A stretch of 64,000 bases of DNA. Origin: Corynebacterium lizhenjunii. GTDB lineage: Bacteria; Actinomycetota; Actinomycetes; Mycobacteriales; Mycobacteriaceae. The DNA lies in the NCBI RefSeq assembly GCF_011038655.2, contig NZ_CP064954.1, positions 62,001-126,000 of the forward strand. The letters are read 5' to 3'. Made by a program: the position numbers and the translations under genes. Under the pieces are notes generated by a model that was not told the origin of the DNA, ran no database searches, and worked only from the letters and a program-made list of their open reading frames with translations. Of the stretch, positions 8,201 to 16,507 are shown piece after piece (within the stretch, counting starts at the first letter, position 1; each line of letters begins with the position of its first letter).

Positions 8201-9352
8201 ATGCGTCTATTGGAGTTTAAGTCCCCCTTTCCCGCGTGGTTGCTGTCCACCATTCTCACGCGCCTGACTGTAACCTCGCTGCCGATGGTCGCCATTGTGG
8301 GTATTTCCGCAGCTGGTGGTTCTTATATCCTCGGTGGACTATCCTCTGGCGCCTACGCAATTGGCGAATCCGTAGGAGCTATTTTCCTCACGCCTTTGCT
8401 GTCTGAACACAAGGTGAAACTGCGCCTGATGCAAGGTTGTGCGCTGTGTGCGGCTTTGTTGGTCATGTGCGGGTTCTTGGCTCTCGGCGGAATGCCCTAC
8501 CTGGTGGCTATCCCGCTGTTGGTATTCCTCACCGGTGCAATCTCGGCTCCAATTCCTGGGGTTCTTCGTTCTTCGATTAGCCAGTTCTCCAGTAACCCGG
8601 ACCGTGCCATGAGCCTGGATAACGTGATTAACCAAAGCAGCTGGGTCATTGGCCCGGTGCTCGGCGTGGCCATGGTGCACGGCTTTGGCACCACCGCGGG
8701 ATTTTGCTTGCTGGGAGCTTTCTTGGCCATTTCCGTAATCACCACCCCCAAAGCGATTGCGGCTGGCTATGAACAATCGAGCGGTGCGACTGCTAAACCC
8801 CAGCTCACCCTGGTTATTATTCCAGTGGTTGCCTCCGCGGTCATTATGGCTGTCACGGCCTCTTTCGATACGTTGGTACCCATTCTGCTCACCGAATGGG
8901 AAGGCACGGATTCACGTACCGGGTGGGTGCTGGCCGTCCTCGCTGGGGCCAGCGTGGTGGTATCGGCCCTGCTGGGAATAAAGTCGCACTGGAAGCACAA
9001 GGAACGCAACGCGTCCGCGTTTACATTCTTAGTAGTTGTGGTTCTGGGTATTACGGGGTTTACCTACTCCTATCCCAGCCTCATAGCCCTCGCCGCAATC
9101 CTGGGTATCGCGCAGGCGCCCGCGATGATCTTCCGGCAGCAGATTATCGCGGACAAAGTTCCCCAAAGCCAGCAGGCCACCGCCTTTTCCTATCTCTATG
9201 CAGCCGGCGGAATTGGTTATTCAATAACCGCGGGGCTCACCCCAGCCCTGTCTAAGGCGGCTTCCCCGGCCATTGCCTCGCTCAGCGTCGCTGCACTATG
9301 TCTGCTGGTGCTTGTGGGAAGTTACCTTTACGCCAAGAGAAAAGCCCAGTAG
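8201..9352 (+). CDS. Major facilitator superfamily transporter
   Basis: This 383-residue integral membrane protein has about twelve hydrophobic segments in two blocks separated by a hydrophilic loop near residue 190 (GYEQSSGATAKPQ). The MFS fold is clear, but motifs are too generic to assign a substrate. The ATG at 8201 is preceded by AGAGGATAATAG. The 167-bp leader contains a 7-bp stem (AGCCCGG/CCGGGCT, about 8131-8174). The following gene is convergent, and the only hairpin-like sequence in the 32-bp gap is a short GC stem near 9360-9378. It may export a siderophore or drug; this is a guess from location only. Confidence 0.85.
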   Translation: MRLLEFKSPFPAWLLSTILTRLTVTSLPMVAIVGISAAGGSYILGGLSSGAYAIGESVGAIFLTPLLSEHKVKLRLMQGCALCAALLVMCGFLALGGMPYLVAIPLLVFLTGAISAPIPGVLRSSISQFSSNPDRAMSLDNVINQSSWVIGPVLGVAMVHGFGTTAGFCLLGAFLAISVITTPKAIAAGYEQSSGATAKPQLTLVIIPVVASAVIMAVTASFDTLVPILLTEWEGTDSRTGWVLAVLAGASVVVSALLGIKSHWKHKERNASAFTFLVVVVLGITGFTYSYPSLIALAAILGIAQAPAMIFRQQIIADKVPQSQQATAFSYLYAAGGIGYSITAGLTPALSKAASPAIASLSVAALCLLVLVGSYLYAKRKAQ

Positions 9353-9384
9353 GGAGATGGCCGGGAGGCAAGGCCCGGATAGCG

Positions 9385-9702
9385 CTAGACCTGCTGGGTC
9401 ATCTCCCGGAGGGCCGCAACGTGATTGCGGTAGGCCTGCAGGCCATCGGCCGTCAGTGATACCCACACCTTGTCCTTGGCTCGGGTGGATCCGTACTCCC
9501 TTTGGCGATTGATGTAGCCGTGTGACTCTAGGTGCGACAGCTGCTTGGACAGGCCATCTGCAGGTAAGTCCACCAGCTCCGCGAGGACCGCGAACTTCAT
9601 CCGCACGCCGTCGAATGCGCGGGCAGACTCGAGCGCGGCACAGATTTTTAGCCGATTGAGGGGATGAATAATGGGATCGAACTCGGCGCTCACAGGTACC
9701 AT
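9385..9702 (-). CDS. Winged-helix transcriptional regulator (MarR/HTH_27-like)
   Basis: This 105-residue DNA-binding protein has one winged helix: the recognition-helix region reads LVDLPADGLSKQLSHLESHGYI, then the basic wing RQREYGSTRAKDKVWVSLT. This form is typical of small autoregulators encoded next to a membrane protein. The ATG at 9702 is preceded by AGGA at a normal distance. It starts 3 bp after the stop of the membrane-protein gene, so both are one transcript. The likely operators are the paired inverted repeats at 10130-10168. Confidence 0.85.
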   Translation of the reverse strand: MVPVSAEFDPIIHPLNRLKICAALESARAFDGVRMKFAVLAELVDLPADGLSKQLSHLESHGYINRQREYGSTRAKDKVWVSLTADGLQAYRNHVAALREMTQQV

Positions 9703-9705
9703 GTC

Positions 9706-10095
9706 CTATTTTCCGGGTTGATCTGCGTAGAACATCCAGGCTGTTGCCGCTGTTACCCCGGTGCCATAGAGGACTAGCCACGCGGGATGAGGATCATCAA
9801 AAAGCGGGGCCGGAAGGACTATCACGAGTGGAAGTACAACCCTGGACCAGGTGGCCCTGTTATTGGCCATGTTCAGGTTCGGATCCCTGCGCACTAAGGG
9901 GTTGGTCAGACGCTTGCGCAGGAGGAATGCTGCAATTGTGAAGGCTGCGATTCCGGTTAGGACGAACCTCCAATCAATGGTGATGCTCACTGCGGTGAGC
10001 CCCGCCAGTACGGAGACAATTGCCACGGCCCACCAGGACGGGGACCACTCAGTGCGGCGCTGGATGCTCTCAATTGCGTCGAGTTCAGCACTCAT
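9706..10095 (-). CDS. Small membrane protein of unknown function, co-transcribed with a regulator
   Basis: This 129-residue protein has four hydrophobic segments (about residues 20-37, 43-60, 84-100 and 105-122) and a cytoplasmic basic loop RKRLTNPLVRRDPNL. I do not recognise a family beyond the common actinobacterial arrangement of a short membrane protein plus a winged-helix repressor. The ATG at 10095 has AGAGGG upstream. It is transcribed from the region containing the paired TTGC-N7-GCAA operators. Confidence 0.75.
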   Translation of the reverse strand: MSAELDAIESIQRRTEWSPSWWAVAIVSVLAGLTAVSITIDWRFVLTGIAAFTIAAFLLRKRLTNPLVRRDPNLNMANNRATWSRVVLPLVIVLPAPLFDDPHPAWLVLYGTGVTAATAWMFYADQPGK

Positions 10096-10129
10096 AGCCG
10101 TTCACCCTCTTTCGTGGAGGTTTGTTTAT

Positions 10130-10168
10130 TTGCTAGTACTGCAACCGTATCACTTGCCAGTTGTGCAA
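10130..10168. promoter_or_regulatory. Paired operator-like inverted repeats TTGC-N7-GCAA
   Basis: Two copies of TTGC-N7-GCAA lie at 10130-10144 and 10154-10168, 24 bp apart from start to start. The second is extended to ACTTGC-N7-GCAAGT. They sit upstream of the membrane protein/regulator operon and just before the divergent CHY zinc gene. They are the obvious binding sites for the dimeric winged-helix regulator and could control both directions. Confidence 0.5.
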
Positions 10169-10197
10169 GTAAAATGAAGATTTGCTAGGTTCGCGGT

Positions 10198-10512
10198 ATG
10201 AGTATCACCATTCACGGCGCCATCGACGGGCAGGGGCGCTGCGAGCACTGGCACAGCGAGGTGGATGTCGTGGCCAATCGGTGTGCTACCTGTGGAATGT
10301 GGTGGGCATGTTCGCTATGCCATACGCAGGCCAGCGACCATGCCTTCGGGCCGATGCCGCTTGATGCTCCAGCAGCTGCGTGCGGAGTGTGCGGGCTGCA
10401 GATGGACTACCGCGCCTACCGCCAAGCCCAGCAGAAACACTGCTGCCCGGGTTGCGGCCATGGCTTCAACCCGGGCTGTGCGCTGCACGCGGAGATCTAC
10501 TTCCAGCTGTAG
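10198..10512 (+). CDS. CHY-type zinc finger protein
   Basis: This 104-residue protein is rich in Cys and His pairs: CEHWH, CATCGMWWACSLCH, CGVCG and the closing CCPGCGHGFNPGC. The spacing matches the CHY zinc-finger fold that binds three zinc ions. Bacterial members are small stand-alone proteins of unknown function. The ATG at 10198 lies in the divergent promoter region with the regulator operon. Role not assignable; a metal-binding or protein-interaction role is plausible. Confidence 0.85.
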   Translation: MSITIHGAIDGQGRCEHWHSEVDVVANRCATCGMWWACSLCHTQASDHAFGPMPLDAPAAACGVCGLQMDYRAYRQAQQKHCCPGCGHGFNPGCALHAEIYFQL

Positions 10513-10527
10513 AAGCTATTTCCGGCG

Positions 10528-11070
10528 TTAGCGGGAGGACAGCTGCCCTACCTGGGCGGCTTGCTGCTGGAGGATCTTGGCGGCATCGGGAAGACGGAAA
10601 GTCACCCGCGCAGGGGGAACGGGCACGTCCACGGTGGGCATGCCGGGCTGGACCAAGATGGGGATGAGGGTGTGGTCCGCAGGCACAGCCGGTGCAGGGG
10701 CGGGTGCGCCCGGAGCGCCCGGTGTCCCCGGAGCTGCAGGGCCAGCTGGCGTGCCTGGGGCAGCCGGGGCCGGCCGGGCGGGGCCACCATTGAGCCCGCA
10801 ACGGGCAATGGCTTCATCGGCGCGCGCGATGGCGCCGCGAATCTCCCCGCCGCGGGGGTGGAAGTTGGCGGCGGCCAGGGCCTGGTTCTTCTTAGCGTTG
10901 TAATCGCCAGCATTGGTGTAGTAGCGCTGGGCTTGGTCGCAAGAAATCTGGCCGGCGGGAACGCGGGCCAGGTAATCATCGATGACGTCAGCGGAGGCGG
11001 CCGGGGCGGCCAGGGTGGCGCACAGCGCAATGGCTGCGGCGCACAGGGTGGTCTTGGGTGCGTAACTCAT
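10528..11070 (-). CDS. Secreted Pro/Ala/Gly-rich protein of unknown function
   Basis: This 180-residue protein has a clear Sec signal peptide (hydrophobic core AAAIALCATLAAPAASA, cleavage near residue 27). The mature domain contains two Cys residues (ISCDQAQRYY and IARCGLNGG) that could form one disulfide. It is followed by a collagen-like low-complexity tract (PGTPAGPAAPGTPGAPG) and a C-terminal region IPILVQPGMPTVDVPVPPARVTFRLP. I chose the ATG at 11070 because the signal peptide starts there. Exported cell-wall or surface protein; function unknown. Confidence 0.75.
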   Translation of the reverse strand: MSYAPKTTLCAAAIALCATLAAPAASADVIDDYLARVPAGQISCDQAQRYYTNAGDYNAKKNQALAAANFHPRGGEIRGAIARADEAIARCGLNGGPARPAPAAPGTPAGPAAPGTPGAPGAPAPAPAVPADHTLIPILVQPGMPTVDVPVPPARVTFRLPDAAKILQQQAAQVGQLSSR

Positions 11071-11301
11071 GTGGCCATTGTGGCACGGATGTGACGCAAG
11101 TGAAAGACCGCCGCAGTTGCCGGCGGAGAAATCCTGCTTGGTCCCGTGTGCGTGGTGCAAATTCTGCGCAAAAGGGCGTCGGATCTCGAATTTTTGAGCG
11201 ACTTCGCGCAGAATATGCGTCACGTAGTCCGGCGGGTCACGTTGCCCGGCGGGTCACGTTGCCCGGCGGGCGGGGGCTAGCGGGCAGGGGAGGCGAAAGC
11301 C

Positions 11302-12606
11302 TCAGGCACATGAAGGCTCCAGGCCCAAGAAGCGCTCCGCCACGCGCAGGTAGGCGCGCACCGTCAGATCCAAGTCCTCGAGGTGGAGGCATTCATCGTG
11401 GCTGTGGAGCTGGGAGTTGGCAGAGGCCAGGTCGCGCGCTGGGGCGTGGAGGGCAAAACCGTAGCCCACTCCGCCCAGGCGACGGGCCACACGCAAATCC
11501 GAGCCACCCGTGGCAAGGGTGGGCACCACGGGGCGGTCGGGGTAGAACTCCGCGCAGGTGGCCACCAGGGTCTCCCACAGGGGCCCGGAGGTGGGGGAGA
11601 CCGTGGCGTCTTCATTGATCAGGTGCTCAATCTCAACGTCGATGTCCCCGATGGCCTCGCGCAGCATCCGGTCCACGTCCTCCTGGCTTTGTCCAGGCAG
11701 TGGGCGGATGTCCAGCTCTAGCCAAGCATGCGAGGGCAGCACGTTGATGGCCCCGCCTGCGCGCAGCACGGTTTGGGAGATGGTGGTGTGAGAAAATGCG
11801 TGGGCAAAGGCGGCGAGGTTGCCAAAGGGGGAGTAGTCGCCGGCATCGATAAGCTGTTGGGACTGCGGGTCAAAGCGGAAGGAGTCACGGAAGCCGGTCC
11901 AGATGGGATCATCAGCTACGGGCAGCTCAGCTTGGGCAATGCGCCGGGCGACCTCCCCAATTTTGACCACGGCAAAATCCTTGCCATAGGGCGTAGAGCC
12001 ATGGCCTGCGTCCCCGTGGACGTGGATGCGCCGCTGGGCAGCGCCCTTTTCGCCTACGATGACCGCCAGACCACCCGGCAGGTGCGAGCCGCCGGTCTCT
12101 GAGAGGCAGTTCTTCCAATCGATGGCATCTGGCCGGTGTTGCTCAAACCACCGGGCACCTAGGCCGCCGCGGGCTTCCTCATCGGCTAGGCCCGCAAAGG
12201 TCAGCGTCCCGCCGGGGTTGCCGCGCCGGGCGACCTCGCGGGTAACCGCCGCCATGGTGGCAGTAATAAATAGCATGTCTACCGCGCCGCGGCCGTAGAG
12301 CTTGCCGTCTTCGATGATGGCACCGAAGGGCTCCTTGGTCCACTTGGGGGCGTCCACGGGCACCACATCGGTGTGCCCCAGAAAGGTCAGTGGTTCCTTA
12401 TTTGGGTCCCCCGGGACGGTGACCACAATGCTGGTGCGATGGGGGTGGGGCTCAAAGCGCTCAATGCGCACGTCGGTGCCTGCGAAGAAGGCCTCAAGGG
12501 TATCGGCATTGCGCTCTTCAAACCCGGAGTCCGCCGTTAAATCATTAACGCACGCGTTGCGGATCATCTCTTGCAGGAGGGCCAGGGTGTCATCGTAGAG
12601 GCTCAT
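11302..12606 (-). CDS. M20-family zinc metallo-hydrolase (peptidase/deacylase)
   Basis: This 434-residue cytoplasmic enzyme has the ArgE/DapE/ACY1 di-zinc fold. The metal ligand His is in LTFLGHTDVVPVDAPKW, the bridging Asp in GRGAVDM, the general base and ligand Glu pair in LADEEARGG, and a C-terminal His in LHSHDECLHLEDL. The dimerisation insert lies in the middle (about 200-310). Substrate specificity (dipeptide, N-acyl amino acid) cannot be read from sequence. The ATG at 12606 fits the family start. A tandem GGCGGGTCACGTTGCCC-type repeat (about 11230-11270) lies just past the stop. Confidence 0.9.
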   Translation of the reverse strand: MSLYDDTLALLQEMIRNACVNDLTADSGFEERNADTLEAFFAGTDVRIERFEPHPHRTSIVVTVPGDPNKEPLTFLGHTDVVPVDAPKWTKEPFGAIIEDGKLYGRGAVDMLFITATMAAVTREVARRGNPGGTLTFAGLADEEARGGLGARWFEQHRPDAIDWKNCLSETGGSHLPGGLAVIVGEKGAAQRRIHVHGDAGHGSTPYGKDFAVVKIGEVARRIAQAELPVADDPIWTGFRDSFRFDPQSQQLIDAGDYSPFGNLAAFAHAFSHTTISQTVLRAGGAINVLPSHAWLELDIRPLPGQSQEDVDRMLREAIGDIDVEIEHLINEDATVSPTSGPLWETLVATCAEFYPDRPVVPTLATGGSDLRVARRLGGVGYGFALHAPARDLASANSQLHSHDECLHLEDLDLTVRAYLRVAERFLGLEPSCA

Positions 12607-12724
12607 GGGGTTTACTTTACGCACCCGCGGCAGGGGCTGGCGGGGTTAGCTGCGGGGGCATCGGCAAGCTAAGGCTGGGCCAAAAAGTTGAACACCGTCC
12701 AAGAAAGTGGTCTAGAGTGTTCGC

Positions 12725-13705
12725 ATGACTATTCTTGACATCGCACGTGACAAGGCCCTGGAGCAGGGCATCGGACTAGACCAAACCGAACTGGAGCAGG
12801 TGCTCCAGGTGCCGGATGAGCAGCTAGAGGAGCTGGCGGACATCGCGCACCGCACCCGCCTGAAGTGGTGCGGGCCGGATGTGTCCGTGGAAGGAATTAT
12901 CTCCATCAAAACTGGCGGCTGCCCCGAAGATTGCCACTTCTGCTCCCAGTCCGGCCTGTTTGAATCCCCGGTACGGGCCGCGCGCCTGAACATCGCTGAG
13001 CTGGTCGAAGCCGCCCAAAAGACCGCTAAGACCGGCGCCACGGAATTCTGCATCGTCGCGGCAGTCAAGTCCCCGGATGACTCGCTGCTAGACCAGGTGG
13101 GCCAGGCCATCGTGGCCATCAATGAGGCCGTGGACATCGAAATTTCTTGCTCCCTGGGCACCCTGACCCGCGAGCAAGCCCAGCGACTCAAGGACATGGG
13201 CGCCCAGCGCTACAACCACAACCTGGAAACCGCGCGCTCCTTCTTCCCGCAGGTAGTGACCACCCACACCTGGGAGGAACGCAAGGAGACCCTGGACCAC
13301 GTGCGTGCGGTGGGCATGGAGGTGTGCTCCGGCGGCATCATCGGCATGGGCGAATCCCTGGAGCAGCGCGCGGAGTTCGCCTACCAGTTGGCCCAAATCG
13401 AGCCCTGCGAGGTGCCCATGAACTTCCTGGACCCGCGCCCCGGCACCCCCTTTGCCAACTACCCCCTGGTGCCGATGGGCGAGGGCCTGCGCGCCGTCGC
13501 TGCCTTCCGCTTGGCGATGCCCCGCACCACCTTGCGCTTTGCCGGTGGCCGCGAGCTGACCCTGGGCAACGACGGCACCGAAAAGGGCCTGCTTGGCGGC
13601 ATCAACGCCATCATCGCCGGCAACTACCTGACCACCTTGGGCCAGCAGATTGAAAAGGACGTGGACATGCTCGGGCGCATTGACCTGCCCATCAAGGCCC
13701 TCTAA
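12725..13705 (+). CDS. bioB: Biotin synthase
   Basis: This 326-residue radical-SAM enzyme converts dethiobiotin to biotin by inserting sulfur. The radical-SAM cluster ligands CxxxCxxC are Cys66, Cys70 and Cys73 ([14 protein letters not shown]), and the conserved YNHNLET segment follows. Length and motifs match the family throughout. The gene is directly followed by a bsaP-like gene with a one-base overlap (TAATG), so the two are translated together. No other biotin genes are in the window. Confidence 0.97.
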   Translation: MTILDIARDKALEQGIGLDQTELEQVLQVPDEQLEELADIAHRTRLKWCGPDVSVEGIISIKTGGCPEDCHFCSQSGLFESPVRAARLNIAELVEAAQKTAKTGATEFCIVAAVKSPDDSLLDQVGQAIVAINEAVDIEISCSLGTLTREQAQRLKDMGAQRYNHNLETARSFFPQVVTTHTWEERKETLDHVRAVGMEVCSGGIIGMGESLEQRAEFAYQLAQIEPCEVPMNFLDPRPGTPFANYPLVPMGEGLRAVAAFRLAMPRTTLRFAGGRELTLGNDGTEKGLLGGINAIIAGNYLTTLGQQIEKDVDMLGRIDLPIKAL

Positions 13706-13974
13706 TGGCCGCCCCACCCACCGGCGCGCAGGAGCTCGCCGCCGCCGTCTTGGCTGGGGAGGAGCCGGTGTTCCACCCCAACACCGGCCAGCCCTACTCT
13801 GCCGATGCCCCCCTCCACCCCGCCGCAGCCGCCGGTCTGGATGTGCCGCGGTACTGCCAGTTGTGCGGCCGGCGCATGGTGGTCCAGGTGCGTCCCGATG
13901 GCTGGTCCGCGCGGTGTTCGCGCCATGGGGAGTTGGACTCGGAGTGGCTCTACCAGGAGGTGCTGCCGGACTAG
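13705..13974 (+). CDS. bsaP: Biotin synthase auxiliary protein (BsaP-like)
   Basis: This 89-residue protein has a Cys-rich core [12 protein letters not shown]...ARCSRHG that could hold a metal or Fe-S cluster, and a leading motif [12 protein letters not shown]. In mycobacteria and corynebacteria a small protein of this form downstream of bioB is described as the auxiliary factor needed for BioB to regenerate its sacrificial Fe-S cluster. The start overlaps the bioB stop by one base. The assignment rests on position, size and the Cys pattern. Confidence 0.8.
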   Translation: MAAPPTGAQELAAAVLAGEEPVFHPNTGQPYSADAPLHPAAAAGLDVPRYCQLCGRRMVVQVRPDGWSARCSRHGELDSEWLYQEVLPD

Positions 13975-14078
13975 GGCGCACGTGGCGCAGGTTGCGGCGG
14001 TAAGGTAGCGCGCAGCCTGGGTTCTGTGCGGCTCTGGCACGGCTTCGGCACAGATGCGGCGCGGGTAAGGTGGCGGGC

Positions 14079-15005
14079 ATGGCTTTTGATGATGCCGCCG
14101 TAGAACTCGCCCACCGCTCTGCCCTGCGATCCATCCAGCGCGTGGTCACCGAGACCGCCACGCCGACTCCGGGCGCGCGCGAGAAGGTGGCACAACAGCT
14201 GCGCGCCGGCGGGGTGATGGTGCTTACCGGTGCAGGGGTGTCCACGGAATCTGGCGTGCCGGACTACCGCGGGCCCCATGGAACCCTGGCGCGACACACG
14301 CCCATGACCTACCAGGAGTTTCGCTATGATCAGGCGGCATCGCACCGCTACTGGGCGCGCTCCTTTGTGGGTTGGCGGGTCATGGATGCTGCCCGGCCTA
14401 ATCGCACTCACTTTGCGCTGGTGGAGCTGGAGCGCGCCGGGCTGATTACCGGGGTGGTGACGCAGAACGTCGACGGCTTGCACAAACAAGCTGGCACGCA
14501 GCGGTTAATTGCGTTGCATGGGGACATGGAGCATGTGATGTGCTTGGAGTGTGGCTTCAGTGAGCGCCGCGGGGATTTTGACGCCCGACTAGAAGCATGC
14601 AACGCCGGCTATCTGGAACGCTGGGTAGTTGCTGCTGATGAGGTCAACCCTGACGGTGACGTGGACCTTTCTGCGCAGGCGGTGGAGGAGTTTTCTATGG
14701 CGCCGTGTGTGCGCTGCGGCTCAGTACTGCTTAAGCCCGATGTCGTTTACTTTGGCGAGCCCGTGCCCACCGCGCGGCGCGACGCTGCCTATGAATTGCT
14801 GGCGCAATCGCAGTCTTTGCTGGTGTTGGGCTCCTCGCTGGCGGTGATGAGTGGGTACCGCTTCATGTTGGACGCGCTCAAACAGGGCAAGCCGGTAGCC
14901 GTGGTCAATGGCGGCCCGGGACGCGGCGATGCCAAAGCCACCACCTTGTGGCGCACCCAAGTGGGTCCCGCGTGTGACGTTCTCCTTGACGACCTAGGCC
15001 TTTAG
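14079..15005 (+). CDS. Sir2-family NAD-dependent protein deacylase
   Basis: This 308-residue sirtuin removes acyl groups from lysine using NAD. The NAD-binding motif GAGVSTESGVPDYRG, the TQNVDGLH loop and the catalytic His in LHGDMEHV are all present. The zinc-binding module has CLEC and, after an unusually long insert of about 45 residues, CVRC. The C-terminal Rossmann part ends LGSSLAVMSGYRF. The N-terminus is about 50 residues longer than minimal bacterial sirtuins. The ATG at 14079 has AAGG upstream; two earlier codons in frame are possible. Confidence 0.92.
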   Translation: MAFDDAAVELAHRSALRSIQRVVTETATPTPGAREKVAQQLRAGGVMVLTGAGVSTESGVPDYRGPHGTLARHTPMTYQEFRYDQAASHRYWARSFVGWRVMDAARPNRTHFALVELERAGLITGVVTQNVDGLHKQAGTQRLIALHGDMEHVMCLECGFSERRGDFDARLEACNAGYLERWVVAADEVNPDGDVDLSAQAVEEFSMAPCVRCGSVLLKPDVVYFGEPVPTARRDAAYELLAQSQSLLVLGSSLAVMSGYRFMLDALKQGKPVAVVNGGPGRGDAKATTLWRTQVGPACDVLLDDLGL

Positions 15006-15056
15006 CCTCCGCTCCCTGTCTGCGGCCGTAGATGCGTGCCCTGCCCCGCCCGGCTG

Positions 15057-15126
15057 CGCGCCACCGGCCACGGCACCCGCTGGCTGGGCCCGCGCCACCG
15101 GGCACGGCACCCGCTGGCTGGGCCTG
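15057..15126. repeat. Two imperfect tandem copies of a 34-bp GC-rich repeat
   Basis: The unit (GCGCCACCGGCCACGGCACC followed by CGCTGGCTGGGCCC) occurs twice back to back between the convergent sirtuin and lipase genes, differing by one or two bases. It is part of a general tendency in this genome for short tandem duplications just past gene ends. Confidence 0.8.
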
Positions 15127-15138
15127 CACCGCCGGGGA

Positions 15139-16218
15139 TTAGCGAATCTGCTTGAGCACCGTGCGCACGATGGCGCGCACCCGCTTATCCAATGGCATGT
15201 CCATGTGATTAACCAGTGCGCGATGGTCGAAGTCTTGGACGTAGATGTTGCGCACCGTGCCATCCGGACTGTCCCCGGGCTCGAGAAAGCAGGTCTCCGG
15301 TGGGACCACCACGGTGTCTTGGCGGGTGGCTATGCAGGTGTAGGTCACGCCGGGTTCTAAGTCGCCCGCCTCGCGGAACTCCTCGAAGGTTGCGGAGCCG
15401 ACAATCTGCGCCATCCCGGCGGGTCCAAAATAGGCGTCAATGATGGACTTGACCACGCTCTCCTGGCGGCGGCTAGCAATAAGGGAGCTGACTATCCCGC
15501 CTTGGGTGGTGCCGTGGTTGGGCGCGGACAAGCACACCACATGGCGCACCAGGTGTGCGGTACCGGCGGTGCGCATCCAATAGCGGGCCAGCAGCCCACC
15601 TTGGGAGTGCCCGATGAGGATGACCTTTTCAGCACCGGTTATTTGCAGGACGGCTTGAATATACGCGCCGACTTGGGCTGCAGAGTCTGCCAGGGCACCG
15701 GTGGCGCGGTGCCCATAATCCGGCGCGAAGACCGCCCAGCCATCCTCGCGCAACTCCTCGCCCAATAGCTGCCAAATTCCTTTCGTGTCGGTGGTGCCGT
15801 GTAGCAAGACCACCGGCCAGGGGCGCTGTGGGGTGGGACGGGCGGACCAATCATCTTCAAACACTCCACGGGGTTTGAGGCGGGCGCCTACGGGAAGTGC
15901 GGTGATGGTGGCGGCATCGGCAGCGGCGGAGGTATCGGGGGCATCGGCAGACTGGGTACCGACAGACTCGCCAGGACTGGGGCGGAAGTTGACCAGGTCG
16001 CTGAGGCTGCGGCGGTTGGCGCGCAGCATGGCGGCAATTTCCTCGGCGACTTCCTCGCGCAGGGCGTTCGCTGGGGCGGGGGCGGCGATGCCGTAGCGGG
16101 CGGAATCCTGGCGCGGGATGTGCTTCCGGGGCGCGGCAGCCTCGGCCTCGGGCGGCCAATACTTGCTTAAGTTCTCCGACAACGTGGCGCGCAGCTCTGC
16201 GAAAGGATCCGAAACCAT
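15139..16218 (-). CDS. Lipase/esterase of the alpha/beta-hydrolase fold (class-2 lipase-like)
   Basis: This protein of about 359 residues has the oxyanion segment PVVLLHGTTDTKGIW, the nucleophile elbow GHSQGG and a following LSAPNHGTTQGG loop that is characteristic of bacterial triacylglycerol lipases and EstA-type enzymes. The first 120 residues are a low-complexity, Ala-rich extension without a clear signal peptide. I placed the start at the ATG 16218. The frame is open to a GTG at 16296, but that region overlaps the divergent promoter at 16280-16308. The start is therefore uncertain. Confidence 0.8.
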   Translation of the reverse strand: MVSDPFAELRATLSENLSKYWPPEAEAAAPRKHIPRQDSARYGIAAPAPANALREEVAEEIAAMLRANRRSLSDLVNFRPSPGESVGTQSADAPDTSAAADAATITALPVGARLKPRGVFEDDWSARPTPQRPWPVVLLHGTTDTKGIWQLLGEELREDGWAVFAPDYGHRATGALADSAAQVGAYIQAVLQITGAEKVILIGHSQGGLLARYWMRTAGTAHLVRHVVCLSAPNHGTTQGGIVSSLIASRRQESVVKSIIDAYFGPAGMAQIVGSATFEEFREAGDLEPGVTYTCIATRQDTVVVPPETCFLEPGDSPDGTVRNIYVQDFDHRALVNHMDMPLDKRVRAIVRTVLKQIR

Positions 16219-16279
16219 GCCAGATAGTGTACTGAAATCCCAGGTAGCAGGCTGTGTGAAAAAATTTTGCAGAAAACCC

Positions 16280-16308
16280 TTGACGTCCGCGCACAAGCCA
16301 AGTAATCT
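16280..16308 (+). promoter_or_regulatory. Strong sigma-A promoter: TTGACG-N17-TAATCT
   Basis: A near-consensus -35 (TTGACG, 16280-16285) and -10 (TAATCT, 16303-16308) are separated by exactly 17 bp. The predicted transcription start is near 16315. No protein gene follows on this strand before a strong intrinsic terminator at 16397-16433, so it appears to drive a short non-coding RNA. Confidence 0.65.
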
Positions 16309-16321
16309 AAGCCTTGCCTAA
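16303..16321. promoter_or_regulatory. DtxR-like iron box overlapping the -10 element
   Basis: TAATCTAAGCCTTGCCTAA matches the DtxR consensus at 13 of 19 positions, best in the right half (GCCTNNCCTAA). It covers the -10 hexamer and the predicted start site, the position expected for repression by iron-loaded DtxR. Confidence 0.55.
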
Positions 16322-16433
16322 TCAAGGGCGGTTCCGGTTGGAGGTTGCGCTCCACTGCCTCGCTACAGCTGGTTCCACAAGATTAGTCATGGGGAGAAGG
16401 CCCGTCAGTGCGCAGCTGGCGGGCTTTCGTTTT
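16315..16433 (+). ncRNA. Candidate iron-regulated small RNA, about 120 nt
   Basis: A strong promoter with an overlapping DtxR-like box precedes, and a strong intrinsic terminator ends, a segment with no convincing reading frame. A small hairpin TGGAG-GTTGCG-CTCCA (16339-16354) exposes a GTTGCG loop. By analogy with iron-repressed small RNAs such as RyhB and the mycobacterial MrsI, it would be made when iron is scarce and could pair with mRNAs of iron-using or iron-storing proteins. The ferritin gene lies 430 bp downstream on the same strand. The RNA itself is inferred, not shown. Confidence 0.5.
16397..16433 (+). terminator. Intrinsic terminator of the candidate small RNA
   Basis: The stem GCCCGTCAG / CTGGCGGGC (nine pairs, one G-U, 7-nt loop) is followed by TTTCGTTTT and preceded by AAG, giving a classical Rho-independent terminator on the plus strand. 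Confidence 0.75.
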
Positions 16434-16507
16434 GCGCCCACCGCAGATCTGACAGCTGACTTTCAGCTCCACGCCATGGAGTAGCAAGTTAAACCCGCCA
16501 TACTTGC

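Noticed and set aside
10561..11094. Plus-strand open frame opposite the secreted Pro/Ala-rich protein
   Set aside because: The minus-strand frame has a convincing signal peptide and start; the plus-strand translation is low-complexity.
16390..16482. Small ORF of about 30 codons running through the first terminator (ATG 16390)
   Set aside because: It is read through the terminator stem, has no ribosome-binding sequence and no protein-like features; the segment is better explained as non-coding RNA.
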